The translations under genes were made by a program, and so were the position numbers. A stretch of DNA of 64,000 nucleotides from Hemibagrus wyckioides (Eukaryota; Chordata; Actinopteri; Siluriformes; Bagridae), in NCBI RefSeq assembly GCF_019097595.1, contig NC_080712.1, positions 19,306,146-19,370,145 of the forward strand. The letters are read 5' to 3'. Position 1 is the stretch's first letter, and each line of letters starts with the position of its first letter. Positions 27,605 through 39,079 of this stretch are shown one piece after another. The notes under the pieces were generated by a model. That model had not been told where the DNA came from. It was given only the letters and a program-made list of their open reading frames with translations, and ran no database searches.

Positions 27605-29680
27605 CAAGTTCAAGTATCATATATAATATACAAGTATCATATATCAAGTTCAGTAAGCAAATGTGAAACCTGCTTTTTGCTGCATTTATTTATAACTAGG
27701 TGCTGAAATCCTGAAAATATGATTGATTATGTGACAGAAACAAGCATTATAGACTAATGACCTGTTCAATACACCTTATGATTTACAAGAAAACATATGT
27801 ATGAAACATTTTCACATCATAAAGACTCCATATCATAAAGACTCTCTACTGGTCAATACTGGCTGTTAAAACTGTATTTTGTAGTGGACCTAACAATCAC
27901 AATGCTGACTAATATTTCTACATTGAATGCAGTAATATTGAGGTACTGTCCTCTTATTAACACCTCATCGTAGCTAGCCAGAATACTAATGGATTACCTT
28001 CAAGAAAGAGGGTTTTCTTCTGCTAAAAATCTTTATCCCTGGACAATACTAGTAAATCCACAGACTGCACTCAATGTTCAGCTAAATAAGCCTGGCCAGA
28101 CAATTTTGTCTAGTTGTCTAAACAACTTTTTTTGTTTAAAATCATTATGTTGATTATTTTGCAGAGTCCTGTGTTTAATCTCTCTCTGTCTCTTTCTCTG
28201 TCTCTCTCTCTCTATGTAACTGTGTGTCACACTGTACCAAGGTTAATAAATATTGGACCTCTTTTAAACTTGCTTTTAGCACTCATTAGCACTTACTTAA
28301 TTTTTAGTTCTATTTCAACACAAAAGACCGAACATTGAGTATAAATGTTTGTCTGCTATTTTTACACACACTCTATTTGTACTTCTAGGAGAAGCAGATA
28401 CAAGACTGAGTTAATGGTCAGCCTTTCATACGGTGACTCTGCTGGGTTCTCTCTGAAAATGCTGATAAGCTTTTCGCCCTGTATTTTGTTCCCCTTAGAG
28501 AGAACTGCTCAGAACTCAAGGGCCCAGAATGATTTGTTACCAAGCTGGAGATCACCATTACTATTAGGCTTCATAGAACGACACTGGGGAACTGTTTGAC
28601 ATGCAATCTAAAATATTTTTTTTGTATGTGTGTTTTTATTCCATCATCCTGATTGCTTCATGACAGGTTGCTCAAACAATACATGGTGAATAAAATGCAC
28701 ACTCATTTTCAATTAATCCAAAATTCTGCCAGATGCTTAGAAAGTTTTAGCGTGCTCTGTGGAAAGAGAATCTTGAATCTGCTTTAATGTTTTAAGCACT
28801 AGAGGGATTGTGGGAATGCTCTGTATGTGTCAGCAATATTAACCTCCTCTTGTAGAAATCCTTTTATAATTATTGTCTGATCTTTATGTTCCTCTGAAGA
28901 TCACTGAGTCACTGAGTGGTTGGTGTATAAAGGCCTTCTGTCATACACATGACCTACTCAGTAGGGCTGCAGAGGTTGTAAATAACATTTGTTCTATAAA
29001 CATGCTGAGACAAGTCCTACCATAGTCTGATGATGAAGTCAGCTTTATAAAATCAGAAGAGATGATTACATAGCAATGGCAGACTATAAGACTATAGAAT
29101 GTTAAACACATGAACAAATTCATAAAGGACATCCAGGACACTGGCAGTCACAGTGGTAAAGTACTCTTTTGAGATACTTTGAAGGTTGGCTTTTCAAGGA
29201 GGAATAGTTGACTTAAATGGAGGACAAAGTCATATTAATATTTGGTGACATTTTTAGCTTGCATTTGAATTCATAGCTCAGTCAAAATATATAAAGTGAT
29301 ATGTTGTACCTTATTTGCTCCCTATGTCAATAAAATATGGTAAATAGCACTAACCACAAAGGTCCCTTGTCATCTATCAAGAAATTTATTTGGATGGTCC
29401 AGGAACAGTATTAGTAATGCTACTGGAGTCAAAGTCATCCAAGGTTTCAGAATCTTGATCATATTAATGCCAATGAAGGGCCCACTTACAATTACATTGT
29501 TCTAGAATATAAAAGGGGCAACTGGGTGAAATGTGTAAGAAAATGTACATTTTCTGTATATTGTGATAAAATATAGATTCTGGAATGGTCTTCAGAGATG
29601 TATTTTCACTTTTGTTATAAATAATTAGATCTCTCAGGAACTTGTTGATTAAACAAATCAGGGAGGCTAAAGAAACAGCT
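27605..29680. other. Intergenic with a (CT)n tract
   Basis: A (CT)n tract lies at about 28179-28215. The segments 28,390-28,620 and 28,730-28,950 look non-repetitive and could be conserved non-coding DNA, but this cannot be judged from one genome. No exons recognised. Confidence 0.35.
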
Positions 29681-29685
29681 CAGCC

Positions 29686-29980
29686 CAGTGGTGACTTGTC
29701 CAATAGGGCAGGTTGGGCAGTGCCCCATCACACATACCAGCTGTTCAACTATTAATCTTCATAAAGTTCTTATTCACTGCTCTATACATTTTAAATTCCA
29801 TTTAAATTATAATTAACTCCAATGTTTATGAAAAATTGTGCTTTCTGAAAGATATAAGCCAGTTTTCATAGATCAGTTTTTTTTTGCACCCATTTAGTTC
29901 CATAGAGTTATTATTGCACCTTCTGAAAATGGGATCAAGGGCAAGGGTTAATAGAGGCCTATTGGGACAGGAATCACACT
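29686..29980. mobile_element. MITE candidate with imperfect terminal inverted repeats
   Basis: The left end 'cagtggtgacttgtccaata' and the reverse complement of the right end 'agtgtgattcctgtcccaat' align over about 22 bases, both continuing with AATAGG. The element is about 295 bp, AT-rich and non-coding. Confidence 0.45.
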
Positions 29981-29984
29981 CTAT

Positions 29985-32455
29985 AAACATTGTCAGTGAA
30001 GGAGACGCAGAAAACAGGACAGATCAGATTACTGGCAACAAAATATAATCTTTTCTGTTTTGTTTTTCTGCAAGTGAAATTGTAGACAGTGTGTTTATGA
30101 TGTACAGAGTAGTTTCTTTTCTGACAGGGAGAGGAAAGCAAAGACAAGGAGAGGAAAACTGGGATTGTGGAGTGGATAATGTCTGTACATACATCAGAAA
30201 TGCATGTGCACAATGTGCAAATGAAGTGTCATTGTTAAAGCAATAGGCAAGAAAAATATGTCTCTATTTTCTAATGCTGATTTTTTCTGGTCTTGTTTCA
30301 GGCATTTCTGTGCTTTATGAAACCTGATGACCAATTAATAATATTAGCTGTTTCTTGTGAGCCTCAAGCATGGGGCGCACACTCATAGCTGGACAAAGCT
30401 CTTTCTAAAACTTTTTAAACCAGCTGCTAAACTATGTGTTGTCTATGCTTAAATGCCTATTATGGGGTTACTCAAAACAAATCATTAGTAGTTTATAGCA
30501 TAAGTCAAGAGTGAATGCATCAACTAAATTGGTAGAAAAAAAAATATTAAAATGCAAACAGATGCCATCTTCTTGTTATTCATGTGTAAGTAATTGTACA
30601 TGGCAGTGATACAAAAAAGAGAAATTGTATGGATTATCTTTAATCACCAACCTAAGTTCTCTATCCTCTTTCCCAATGTCTTTATTGCCCTGTTGTTATC
30701 TGCTATGTAATACATTTGTAATGCAGCATTGAGGGTCTCCAGAGACAGGAAGCATGGCAAAGAGACAGATAGTGGTGCATTACTAAGAGCTTCTTCCCTT
30801 GATGCACATCCCCATTCCTTTACCCCCCACTTTCTTTTTCTTCCTCATCTATTGTTCATGAGCTGGCCCCTGTTCTCAGCCCTTAGAGAGGCTGCTAAAC
30901 AGCTGAGGTGGCATTACCCACGTTCATCTCTTTCATTGGGTGCAGCCTCCAGAGCCCAGGCCTATTTATCATATCACACACAACATAGGCATGGGCAGCT
31001 ACAGAAAGAGGAGAGCTAGAGAGAAGAGGATGGGCAGAGAGGGCCAAAAGGTAAACGGGAGGAGGGAGATTGAGGATTAAATATAGGTTTGCGGACACAT
31101 GAGTAAGCAAACCCTGACAAGTACTGTTGATGAAATTGAGAAATGAAAAAATAAAAAAGCAGTTGGGTGGTGAATATTAAAAATATAGTGTATAGTATGT
31201 TATATATTATAGTATATATCCATCATGTAATATAGCTATAATGTATACTGCAGGAAGTAACCTGAGATTAATGCTATTATACATTTGTATTACTACAAAT
31301 GTTTATGAGGCTAATTCACACCAAAAACCATCCATTTTAATTAGGAATACTGACCAGTTCTGCCAGACAGCTATGAGATACATAAATTTTGCATCGCATT
31401 ATCTGCATAACAGCTTATGACTACAGTCAAAGTAAGCTATCCTCCTCTCCTGCGTTATCATCTCCTTTCATCTCTTTACGGCTACCATGATTATCTTTTT
31501 CTGAACCATTTGGAACTCCATGGCTACTAGCTTGACTTCCCTCATTAGCATGATAGCCTTGTTATCTATTACTCCCCTTCTGTCCATGAGTTAGCTAAGA
31601 AATGTTCTCTTTTTGCTTATTGTGGTTTGTATTTCTATCTGTAATGAATGTGAGCTCACATTGTGGCACTTTTCATATGGCCGAATCAAATGTGTCTAAA
31701 TGTAGGCAAAGATTAACGCACAGTAGGATTCTAATTGACACCCATTCTGGGAAATGTTAACTTCCTGTTCTATGTTGCTAATTTGTAGCCCTAGATCTGA
31801 GGAGACAGGGACCTGCAGAGCATCAGAGCCAGTTCATTTCAGGATTAATGTTCTGCTGGGTCCCCACTGATACTGCCGCATCTCATGAATTTGTTAATGT
31901 TGTCACATTGTGCCATTCCTCAATTAGTGTACAGAAAAGCCACAATGTGTCCGTTTAACGAACAGTGGCTAGATGGTTTCATTTGAGAAGAAGCAAGATA
32001 GAAGTGTAGAATAACAAGATCATGACCCAAAGTTTGCACCAGTAAGTGAAAGGTTTGCTCCCATTGAAAGGTTTTGAAGCCTTTTTAGTAGAATTGAAAG
32101 TTGCCATAATGCAAAAATTCTAGCTGGAGTCCATACAAAACAGAACTTGGAGGCAGAGCATGTGCAGTAGATACTACCAACCAGACAGTGGCCACAGCCA
32201 CCCTTATTAGTGATGGACACTCATGTTGGGAGCATGCATACTGTGAGATATTACCTTAAGGGTCTTAAATTACATGTTATCTAACTGAAAGTGGCAAGTT
32301 CAACATTATTAATAAATATGTGAAAATGCTAATATTGTAGTCATATAATTTTATTGACTGCTGTAAGGAAAAAATTTTTTAGAGCTTTTAAAGATTTTTC
32401 TTGACTGTCTTGACTGATAGCTAGCTGATATTATCCATTATTTTAATCACAATAA
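29985..32455. other. Intergenic, possible regulatory DNA
   Basis: Two segments stand out as less AT-rich and repeat-free: about 30,720-31,030, with a MEF2-like 'cctatttatc', and about 31,430-31,970, with TAAT and ACAATG motifs. They have no long clean open frame with protein-like composition, so non-coding regulatory elements are more likely than exons. Confidence 0.3.
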
Positions 32456-32459
32456 TGTT

Positions 32460-32640
32460 ACATTTACATTTACAGCATTTCGCAGACTCCCTTATCCAGA
32501 TAAGTTTACATGTATCTCATTTATACATTTATACATTTGAGCAGTTGGGGGTTAAGGGCCTTGCTTAATATTTCAGCAGTGATAGCTTGGTGGTCCTTGG
32601 ATTCAAACTCACAACCTTCCAAAAAGTAGTGGAAGGCAGT
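32460..32640 (-). repeat. SINE fragment, antisense
   Basis: The order 'cagcatttcgcagactccct', 'tatccagataagtttacatg', 'ggggttaagggccttgctta' and 'actcacaaccttcc' is typical of a tRNA-derived fish SINE read in reverse. It is related to the copies at 14,018 and 57,235. Confidence 0.55.
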
Positions 32641-32644
32641 AGTG

Positions 32645-33327
32645 AAAAAGTTGTGAAAATAGCAGTAAACATTTACATGCAACATAACCTATTTTGAGAA
32701 AACAATAGCTGTTCTTATCTAGCTCTGCCACCTGCAGTAAGTTACCCATCTGAATGGAGAAACCTGATATTTTATTCTCTATTCATTCTGTTGGTAGAGC
32801 AACTAACTGTTAGAGTGTTAAGTGTTAACAAAGGACATACATTCAATAAATTGATATGAAATTTGGTCAGTGTTAGCTACTTTGGTTTATCCAATCATTT
32901 CATTCACTCATGTTGGGATGCTGGTTATAGTGTAAGTGTAGTGAGCTACAGCTTAGACATCAAAATAAGCAACATATGCCCAAAAAATAGCAAAGAACTC
33001 CCTGCTGAGAGTGTGATAGAATGGTTTACAGCAGACATGGTTTTGCTACAGAAAAGAGTTTTAGGTACATGTTGGAAAATTCATGCCCATTCATGAGGCT
33101 GTGTATTATAAGAATTCAAAACCAAATAATAAACACATGAAACACTATTTATTTATTATGTTTCCATAACAGCTTGGCTGACCCTGTTTTATTCCTTATT
33201 TATATTACATTCAATATAAAAATGGATTGATTTAGTAATGTATTAATGTATTTATCGTCTGTCAGTGTGGAGGTTCGTAATTATTTTCCCACCTCATAAA
33301 ACATGTCACTGTCCCAAGATGTGTTTC

Positions 33328-33360
<33 letters not shown>

Positions 33361-34080
33361 TTCGTCCTTTCCAGAATGCATTTCCATTCCCAGCTCGTTC
33401 ACAGCATTCTCAGGATCAGTTTTGGATTTACCACAATCCTGACCCAGAGAAATTAATTAATTAATTCCATTGATAAAGAAACACTGCTGTGCACACAAAT
33501 GGGAATCATAATGAATGGATTTAGACTTTAGACCCTGACTAGGATAAAGCAGTTACAGAAGATGAATGAATACATAATTTATGCACTTAAAGTTTCATTA
33601 TTCTTCAATAAGCTCCATTCAGGGTCCACAGAGAAAGGTGAATAATTTTGTGTGTGTGTGTGTGTGTGCAATAGAGAGAGAGAGAGAGAGAGAGAGAGAA
33701 TTTTGTCATGCTGTTAGGGGCAAAAACATGTCAGGAAAATGAGTGCAGAACTGTGGGTTTCCATGTGAAAAATACACTTCAGTCAATTTACCAAGGGGGA
33801 AATGAATTTATGAGCTGAAGCATTAGGTGCTGGTATGACGAGAGCCACATAATGTTTGCAAGCCCTTGGCAAATTTTTCTCTTTGGCGACTATCTAAAAG
33901 TGTCCTGGGTGAAAAGGTTCAGTAAAGCCCACTTTCTATCTCTCTATTCATATCTTTCATGCCTTTGGGAAGGAGAAGAGGGTTCAAATGCTAATGTGTT
34001 TATTTTTGAAAGCGCTAAGCATTTTTGCTAACCGCTTTATTATTATACTGTAAAAGCAGTTTCATCTGCCATTTGGCTGC
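32645..34080. other. Intergenic with microsatellites
   Basis: Contains (GT)n at 33336-33360, (GT)n at 33650-33669 and (GA)n at 33674-33699. The block 33,830-34,080 is non-repetitive. No exons recognised. Confidence 0.45.
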
Positions 34081-34089
34081 ACCAATTTG

Positions 34090-34612
34090 GCTGATGTCCA
34101 TTATACGAGCAAACGTTTGTGGTCCATATGTGGGCCTTCCCCAAATTGTTGCCACTGTTGCCAAGATGGAAGCACAAAATTGTATAGGATGTCTTTGTAT
34201 GCTGTAACTTTACAATTTCCCTTCATTGGAACTAAAAGGCCCAAACATGCTCCAGCTTGACAAAGCAAGCTGCATGAAGATATGGTTTGCCAAGTTTAAA
34301 GTGGAAGCCTGAGAGTGGCCTGCTGAGATCCCTGACCTCAACCCCACTGAACATCTTTGGGTCGAATTGGAACACCAACTGTATGACAAGCCTCCTTGCT
34401 TGACATCAGTACCTGACCTCACTAATGCTCTGATGGCCGAATGAGCAGTGATACCCACAACCACACTTCAATATCTAATGGGAAGCCTTCCCAAAAGAGT
34501 GGAGGGTATTATAAAAGCAAAGGGCAACTAAATCTGATATGGTATGTTCAAAAAGTACATATGGGCGTGATGGTCAGGTATCTAAAATCCTTAGGCCATA
34601 TAGTGCATGTCT
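34090..34612 (+). mobile_element. Tc1-like remnant, family C
   Basis: Plus-strand pieces read 'MKIWFAKFKVEA', then 'EWPAEIPDLNPTEHLWVELE' (the SPDLNPIEHLW catalytic block, around 34320-34375), 'TSVPDLTNALMAE' and 'GSLPKRVEGIIKAKGN'. The 3' terminus ends in 'ccatatagtg'. The first catalytic Asp region is missing and stops interrupt the frame. The 84-codon minus frame over it is a shadow. Confidence 0.7.
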
Positions 34613-34619
34613 GACTAAA

Positions 34620-35040
34620 TGATGGTGTTTAATTAATTACACACAACCACAATTAATTTCACATTAAATTACAAACTAAATCACTCAGTTCAACTAAATC
34701 ATCTCTGGCTGTCCTCCATTAGGTGAGTCCCTTTGGCAATTACCATTAACTGGTTGGCAGGATTTGACCAATGGCAAAATAGGAACCTGACCAAAAGAGG
34801 TGGAGCTATTGGTTTTAAAGCCCTCATGTCAGCCCCTTGGCTCACTGCTAGCTTATTTACTAATTAGATTGTTAGTTTATTTGTTGCTTTGTTCTTTTTT
34901 CCACCCTTATACTATTTCCTTTGTTTTGGAAAACTGTAAAATTTTGCATGTACCTACCTCCAGTCATGTAGGAGCTTTTGAATGTCTATACACATTAGGT
35001 TAGAGGTCAGGTGCCATGGTTTAATGGTTGTCCTTTTTAA
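34620..35040. other. Intergenic, nothing recognised
   Basis: AT-rich spacer between repeats. No feature seen. Confidence 0.4.
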
Positions 35041-35044
35041 GTGT

Positions 35045-35118
35045 AAATGTGTGCAGTTGTATCCTGTGATGGGTTGGCACCCTGTACAGGGTGTCCCCTG
35101 GGCTCCAGGTTCCCCATG
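35045..35118 (+). repeat. Retroposon 3' tail fragment
   Basis: 'gtatcctgtgatgggttggc' followed by 'accctgtacagggtgtcccc' and 'gggctccaggttccccatga' is a short piece of the L2-like tail family, also represented at 15,272. Confidence 0.5.
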
Positions 35119-35164
35119 AAACATTCTTTGAAATTCTAGCCCATGCTGATATGATTGCATTATC

Positions 35165-35388
35165 TAGTTTCTGCAGATTTCTGCAGATCTGGACTGCTGA
35201 TACAAGGCAGGTTGGTTTCATGCTGTTGGCAACAAATTCTGATCTTACAAATCGAGATTCATCAGATCAGCTTATGTTTTTGCAATTTTCAACTGTCCAG
35301 TTTTTGTGATTCCACTACAGCCTCAACTTTCTGGTCTTGGCTGACAGACATAGAACCCAACATGGTTTTCTGATGTATGTATTGGACA
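35165..35388 (-). mobile_element. Tc1-like remnant, family A (catalytic part)
   Basis: The minus strand gives an 'SDESRF'-like block (from 'gatgaatctcgatttgtaag'), then 'MKPTCLVSAVQ', corresponding to the first catalytic Asp region and what follows in family A transposase. Upstream lies 'LRL...HKNWTVEN'. Only about 220 bp survives. Confidence 0.55.
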
Positions 35389-35389
35389 A

Positions 35390-36155
35390 CTAATTACATT
35401 TAGACTAAATTATTTTGAACATGTACATGTAAATTGTTTGTATAAAGTTGTATTTCTGCTACTCTTCATGTGCCTTAAGGTGACAAGTTAAAATGAAAAA
35501 AAAAAAAACACAAGAAAAGCATTACATCTGTATTGACCAGTTTTCATGCTTTACTCTCAGTAGCCCTCTTCATCTGCCTTGAAGTATTGTAAGATAGATT
35601 ACATTTTTTGACATTGACTCATCTGTCATCTGTGAGAGATTATGTTCTTTTTTGTTCTGATGGTGGAAAACGAACTGCGATGTTGAGAAGTGAGAGCACT
35701 CACGGGCCCACATAGCTAATCAACATGAGAGATTTTCACTGTGTGTGCCAGAGAGATGTTCTGATCACAGGTGAGATGAGAGGGCAAAAATGAGTGTCCT
35801 TCTTTACCCTCTCTCTATCTCACACAGCTCTTCAATCCTTTATTGAGTTCTATTGTCAATGACTTTGGTAAAGGAATGGCTTTTCTTTCTCCATTTTACT
35901 TTCATTTCTCCGAAACTAAAAAACTGCTTGGGAAAAGAAATAATGGTTATGTCTGCCCTTTAAAGTACTTCAGTGGTTCATTAGTAAGCACTTTAAAGTG
36001 TAGACATAATTTCTGCTGGGGACATGTCCTCACCAATCTGCCAAAGACCATGAGTAAAAATGCCTTCAGTTATTTAATAATGTTAGCTGTACTGTCACTT
36101 ATGTATGTATTACAGTCAGAGCAAATAAGAAGTTTCATCTCTAATTTGTCCATAG
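35390..36155. other. Intergenic, nothing recognised
   Basis: The 158-codon plus frame at 35843-36319 is the longest in this part, but it runs from random sequence straight into the solo LTR, so it is not a real gene. Confidence 0.5.
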
Positions 36156-36161
36156 TGTGTG

Positions 36162-36619
36162 TGTCAAGTCCGGGACCCCCGCTCTGTGCGGGGCTCGAAT
36201 CTGCATCTCCATGGTGTTGCGTGCACGTGCCTGCACACCATGAAAGGAGACCCATACACAGGATTCAGCGAAGCGCTGCTTTATTTACATCAACACAGGA
36301 CAGAGGACAACTAACTTAACTTCTGACATGGTGTGGTATGAAACAAAACAAAAACTAATTTAAACCATAACCTGGATATGGCGAAACAAAACCTGCCACA
36401 GAACCATGGCACAGTTAACAATCACTGACAAAGACATGAACGCAAGGATCCCTATTTATAGGGATAGACATTAGAGCTAATGGGATACAGGTGACACATC
36501 AGGAATGAGAACAATGGGAAGGGCACGACACAAAATACACACAAAGAAGCAGGCTTCCAAGGTTCACCTGCCAGCGCCCTCTCCGGGCCTGACAGGGAAC
36601 TGTCCAGCTGTTCCTGACA
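36162..36619 (-). mobile_element. Solo LTR of a retrotransposon or endogenous retrovirus
   Basis: A 458-bp block, clearly more GC-rich than its surroundings, begins TGTCA and ends TGACA. It is flanked by the 5-bp direct repeat GTGTG (36157-36161 and 36620-36624), as expected of an integrase-made target duplication. Read on the minus strand it has a TATA box (TATAAA, 36455-36460) and, about 175 bases downstream, a polyadenylation signal (AATAAA, 36280-36285). No internal coding region or second LTR is present, so it is a recombination product. The flank is itself GT-rich, which weakens the target-duplication evidence. Confidence 0.7.
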
Positions 36620-36624
36620 GTGTG

Positions 36625-36925
36625 ATTGTGTCCTGCAGTGAGTTTGTACTCTGTCCTGGGTGCCCCTGCCTTGTGCCCTGAGGTTCCAGGAGCTTCATAC
36701 TCACACCCTTTAAGCTCACATCATCAAATGTAGATTAAATCATCCCAATTTTTTTTGTTTTGACTTTCACTAGACTTCTCTGAAAGTCACATTTTGCACC
36801 AGCATCATTTAACCATGCCCAAATCTCCACTACACTATTTGAATAAATAGATATGTAATACATACTTTAGCTCATTTTAATTCATACTGAGCGTAGCCCA
36901 TTTCATGGGTAATTTAGTGCTTTTA
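36625..36925. other. Intergenic, possible retroposon tail
   Basis: The stretch 'gtcctgggtgcccctgcctt' at about 36653 resembles a piece of L2-like tail. Otherwise unrecognised. Confidence 0.35.
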
Positions 36926-36927
36926 AT

Positions 36928-37195
36928 GATATGGCCAAAAGTTTGTGGACCATCACACCCATATGTGCTTATTGAACATCCTATTCCAGAGTTAGTTCCC
37001 CTTTACTGTTATAATAACCTCCACTCTTCTGGGAAGGCTTTCCACTAGATTTTAGATTGTAGCTGTAGGGATTTGCCCATTCAGCCACAAGAGCATTAGT
37101 GATGTACACAGTGTATACTGAGGTATACAGTTGTGTGCTTCCACCTTTGAGGAAGGAAACCTCCACATCTGGGTGTGATGGTCAAGTGTTCATCA
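36928..37195 (-). mobile_element. Tc1-like remnant, family C
   Basis: It begins with the family terminus 'tggccaaaagtttgtggacc' and 'tcacacccatatgtgcttat'. Antisense coding pieces 'TNALVAEWANPYSYNLKSSG' and 'YYNSKGELTLE' match the C-terminal end of family C transposase. The middle is deleted. Confidence 0.65.
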
Positions 37196-37199
37196 TTAG

Positions 37200-37821
37200 T
37201 GCACGATGAAACTTTCTTGACTCATAAAATTAATACAGATAATAATAATTAAGACTAATACAATAATAATTTAATAAAGACATTTAATGTTTCTTATTTT
37301 TACTAGGAGGTTTTAGAAATGATGGCTAAGTTGTAAACTGTGGCTAGATTTGAACAGATAGGGCTAATTCAAGACTAACCTGAATCAACAACCTTTTGAT
37401 TCAAAATTCATTATAGAATTTAGTCAACAGAATTGACCTCAGCCACTGAAAAGTAAATTCAACTATTTTCCATTATTCAAATTAAGTCAGAATAAAATTT
37501 TGTAGCATTTTAAAAAAAGTGTATATAGTTTACAATATAGTTTTCAGCATGGCATTTAATAGGGAGCATCAATATTTCACCATTTGAATTTACTGCAAGA
37601 GATATCTGATCAAGTGAAAATATCCCGAATAATGAAAAATTGATCTTCATAAGGTTATTCAGTCAATGTCTAGATGTATTCACTTATTTCAAGTATTTTA
37701 AATTGGCCAATTTAAATCTGGAAATGAATGCTTAAAATTAGAAAACAATAAGCTGACAAAACAAGACTATATTATGTTTATGTTTTTGTCTTTAAGTGTA
37801 GAAAAAGTTTAAGTCTATATA

Positions 37822-37909
<88 letters not shown>

Positions 37910-38040
37910 TTTTATTGCAATCTTAAAAATACTAGCTAAAGTTAACTCTATTTAAAATTGTTCACTTCCAGTTTTTGCAGTAAAGGGATTTCCCATGCCA
38001 CTACACATTTACCATGTCACAGAAATAGATTCAGTAATAA
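37200..38040. other. Intergenic with a long (TA)n tract
   Basis: Contains (TA)n from about 37826 to 37907 with a single TG interruption. The rest is AT-rich and unrecognised. Confidence 0.6.
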
Positions 38041-38041
38041 T

Positions 38042-38340
38042 TTTCAATCATCCATTTCTGTAAGCACTTTATCCAGGTCAGTGTCACAGTGAAGCTGAAG
38101 CCAATACTGGAAACATTAAACACAAGGCAGAAGAATAGACCAGTCCACCACTGGGCATCATGCACACACATACACACACAATCATTTACACCTAAGGGCA
38201 ATTTATTGTAGCCAATACACCTAGCAGTGTGTATTTGGACAAAGGGAGAAAGAAAATAGATAATCCAGGGAAACCCACACAGGCACATGAAATCCGACAG
38301 TAACCCAAACTAAGAATTGAACCAGCAATCCTGGAGTCAC
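38042..38340 (+). repeat. Interspersed fish repeat, same family as 22,578-22,860
   Basis: The order 'ccatttctgtaagcacttta', 'ccagtccaccactgggcatc', 'taagggcaatttattgtagc', 'agggaaacccacacaggcac' and 'aagaattgaaccagcaatcc' is typical of this family. It is non-coding; the minus 85-codon frame is a shadow. Confidence 0.6.
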
Positions 38341-38639
38341 GTGTTGATTTACATTTTTTTTTTAACATGTTTACTTATTTGTACTTATTAGTAATTAATA
38401 TGCTAATGTGTATATTCATTTCTATATGTTGTACACCATAGTGAGATAAAATTAATATAATTAAGCATATACACCAACAATTTGTGATCACGTCCTAGTT
38501 GTTCTCTGGTGTTTTCAAAATGAACATATAGAGGAAATATAGGCATTATAAGAATAAAGTTTTCCCAATCCCCTTTCCATCAGCCCTTTATCTCCTCCAC
38601 ATGATGGACCATCTCCAGCTGGATTCTGCTTCATGAGGA

Positions 38640-39076
38640 TTTGGGTATTCAAAGCAATGATGCCAACCCTATGTGGACTTTGAGGATGACAACAACCTCC
38701 TAATTAATAAACACACTAACATTCTCCATATGCTGTATCTGCATTACACAACTGACTGTACATGAGTTTAGAAAGGACTTTGTTCATAATCACACTCTTC
38801 AGTGTTTAGAATAATTTATAATCACAGTCTCTGGTGTCACCCAAATGAGGATGGGTTCCCTTTTGAGTCTGGTTCCTCTCAGGTTTTCTTTCTCATACCA
38901 TCTAAGGGAGTTTTTTCGTTGCCACAGTCACCTCAGAGTTGCTCACTAGGGATGATTTTGTCTAACATCTAGGACTTTTTGCATTAGGTTTTGTTTCTTA
39001 TATTCTGTAAAGCTGCTTTGAGATAATGTCTATTGTTAAAAGCGCTATACAAATAAAATTGAATTGAATTGAATTT
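38640..39076 (+). repeat. LINE-type 3' tail ending in (GAATT)n
   Basis: Ends with 'ctgtaaagctgctttgagat', 'gttaaaagcgctatacaaat' and then a GAATT pentamer run (about 39058-39076), the usual 3' terminus of a fish LINE/SINE group. No reverse-transcriptase coding sequence is retained. Confidence 0.6.
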
Positions 39077-39079
39077 TCC

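Noticed and set aside
34210..34464. 84-codon minus-strand frame
   Set aside because: Antisense shadow of a plus-strand Tc1 family C relic.
35843..36319. 158-codon plus-strand frame
   Set aside because: It runs from unremarkable sequence into the solo LTR, has no domain and no sign of splicing.
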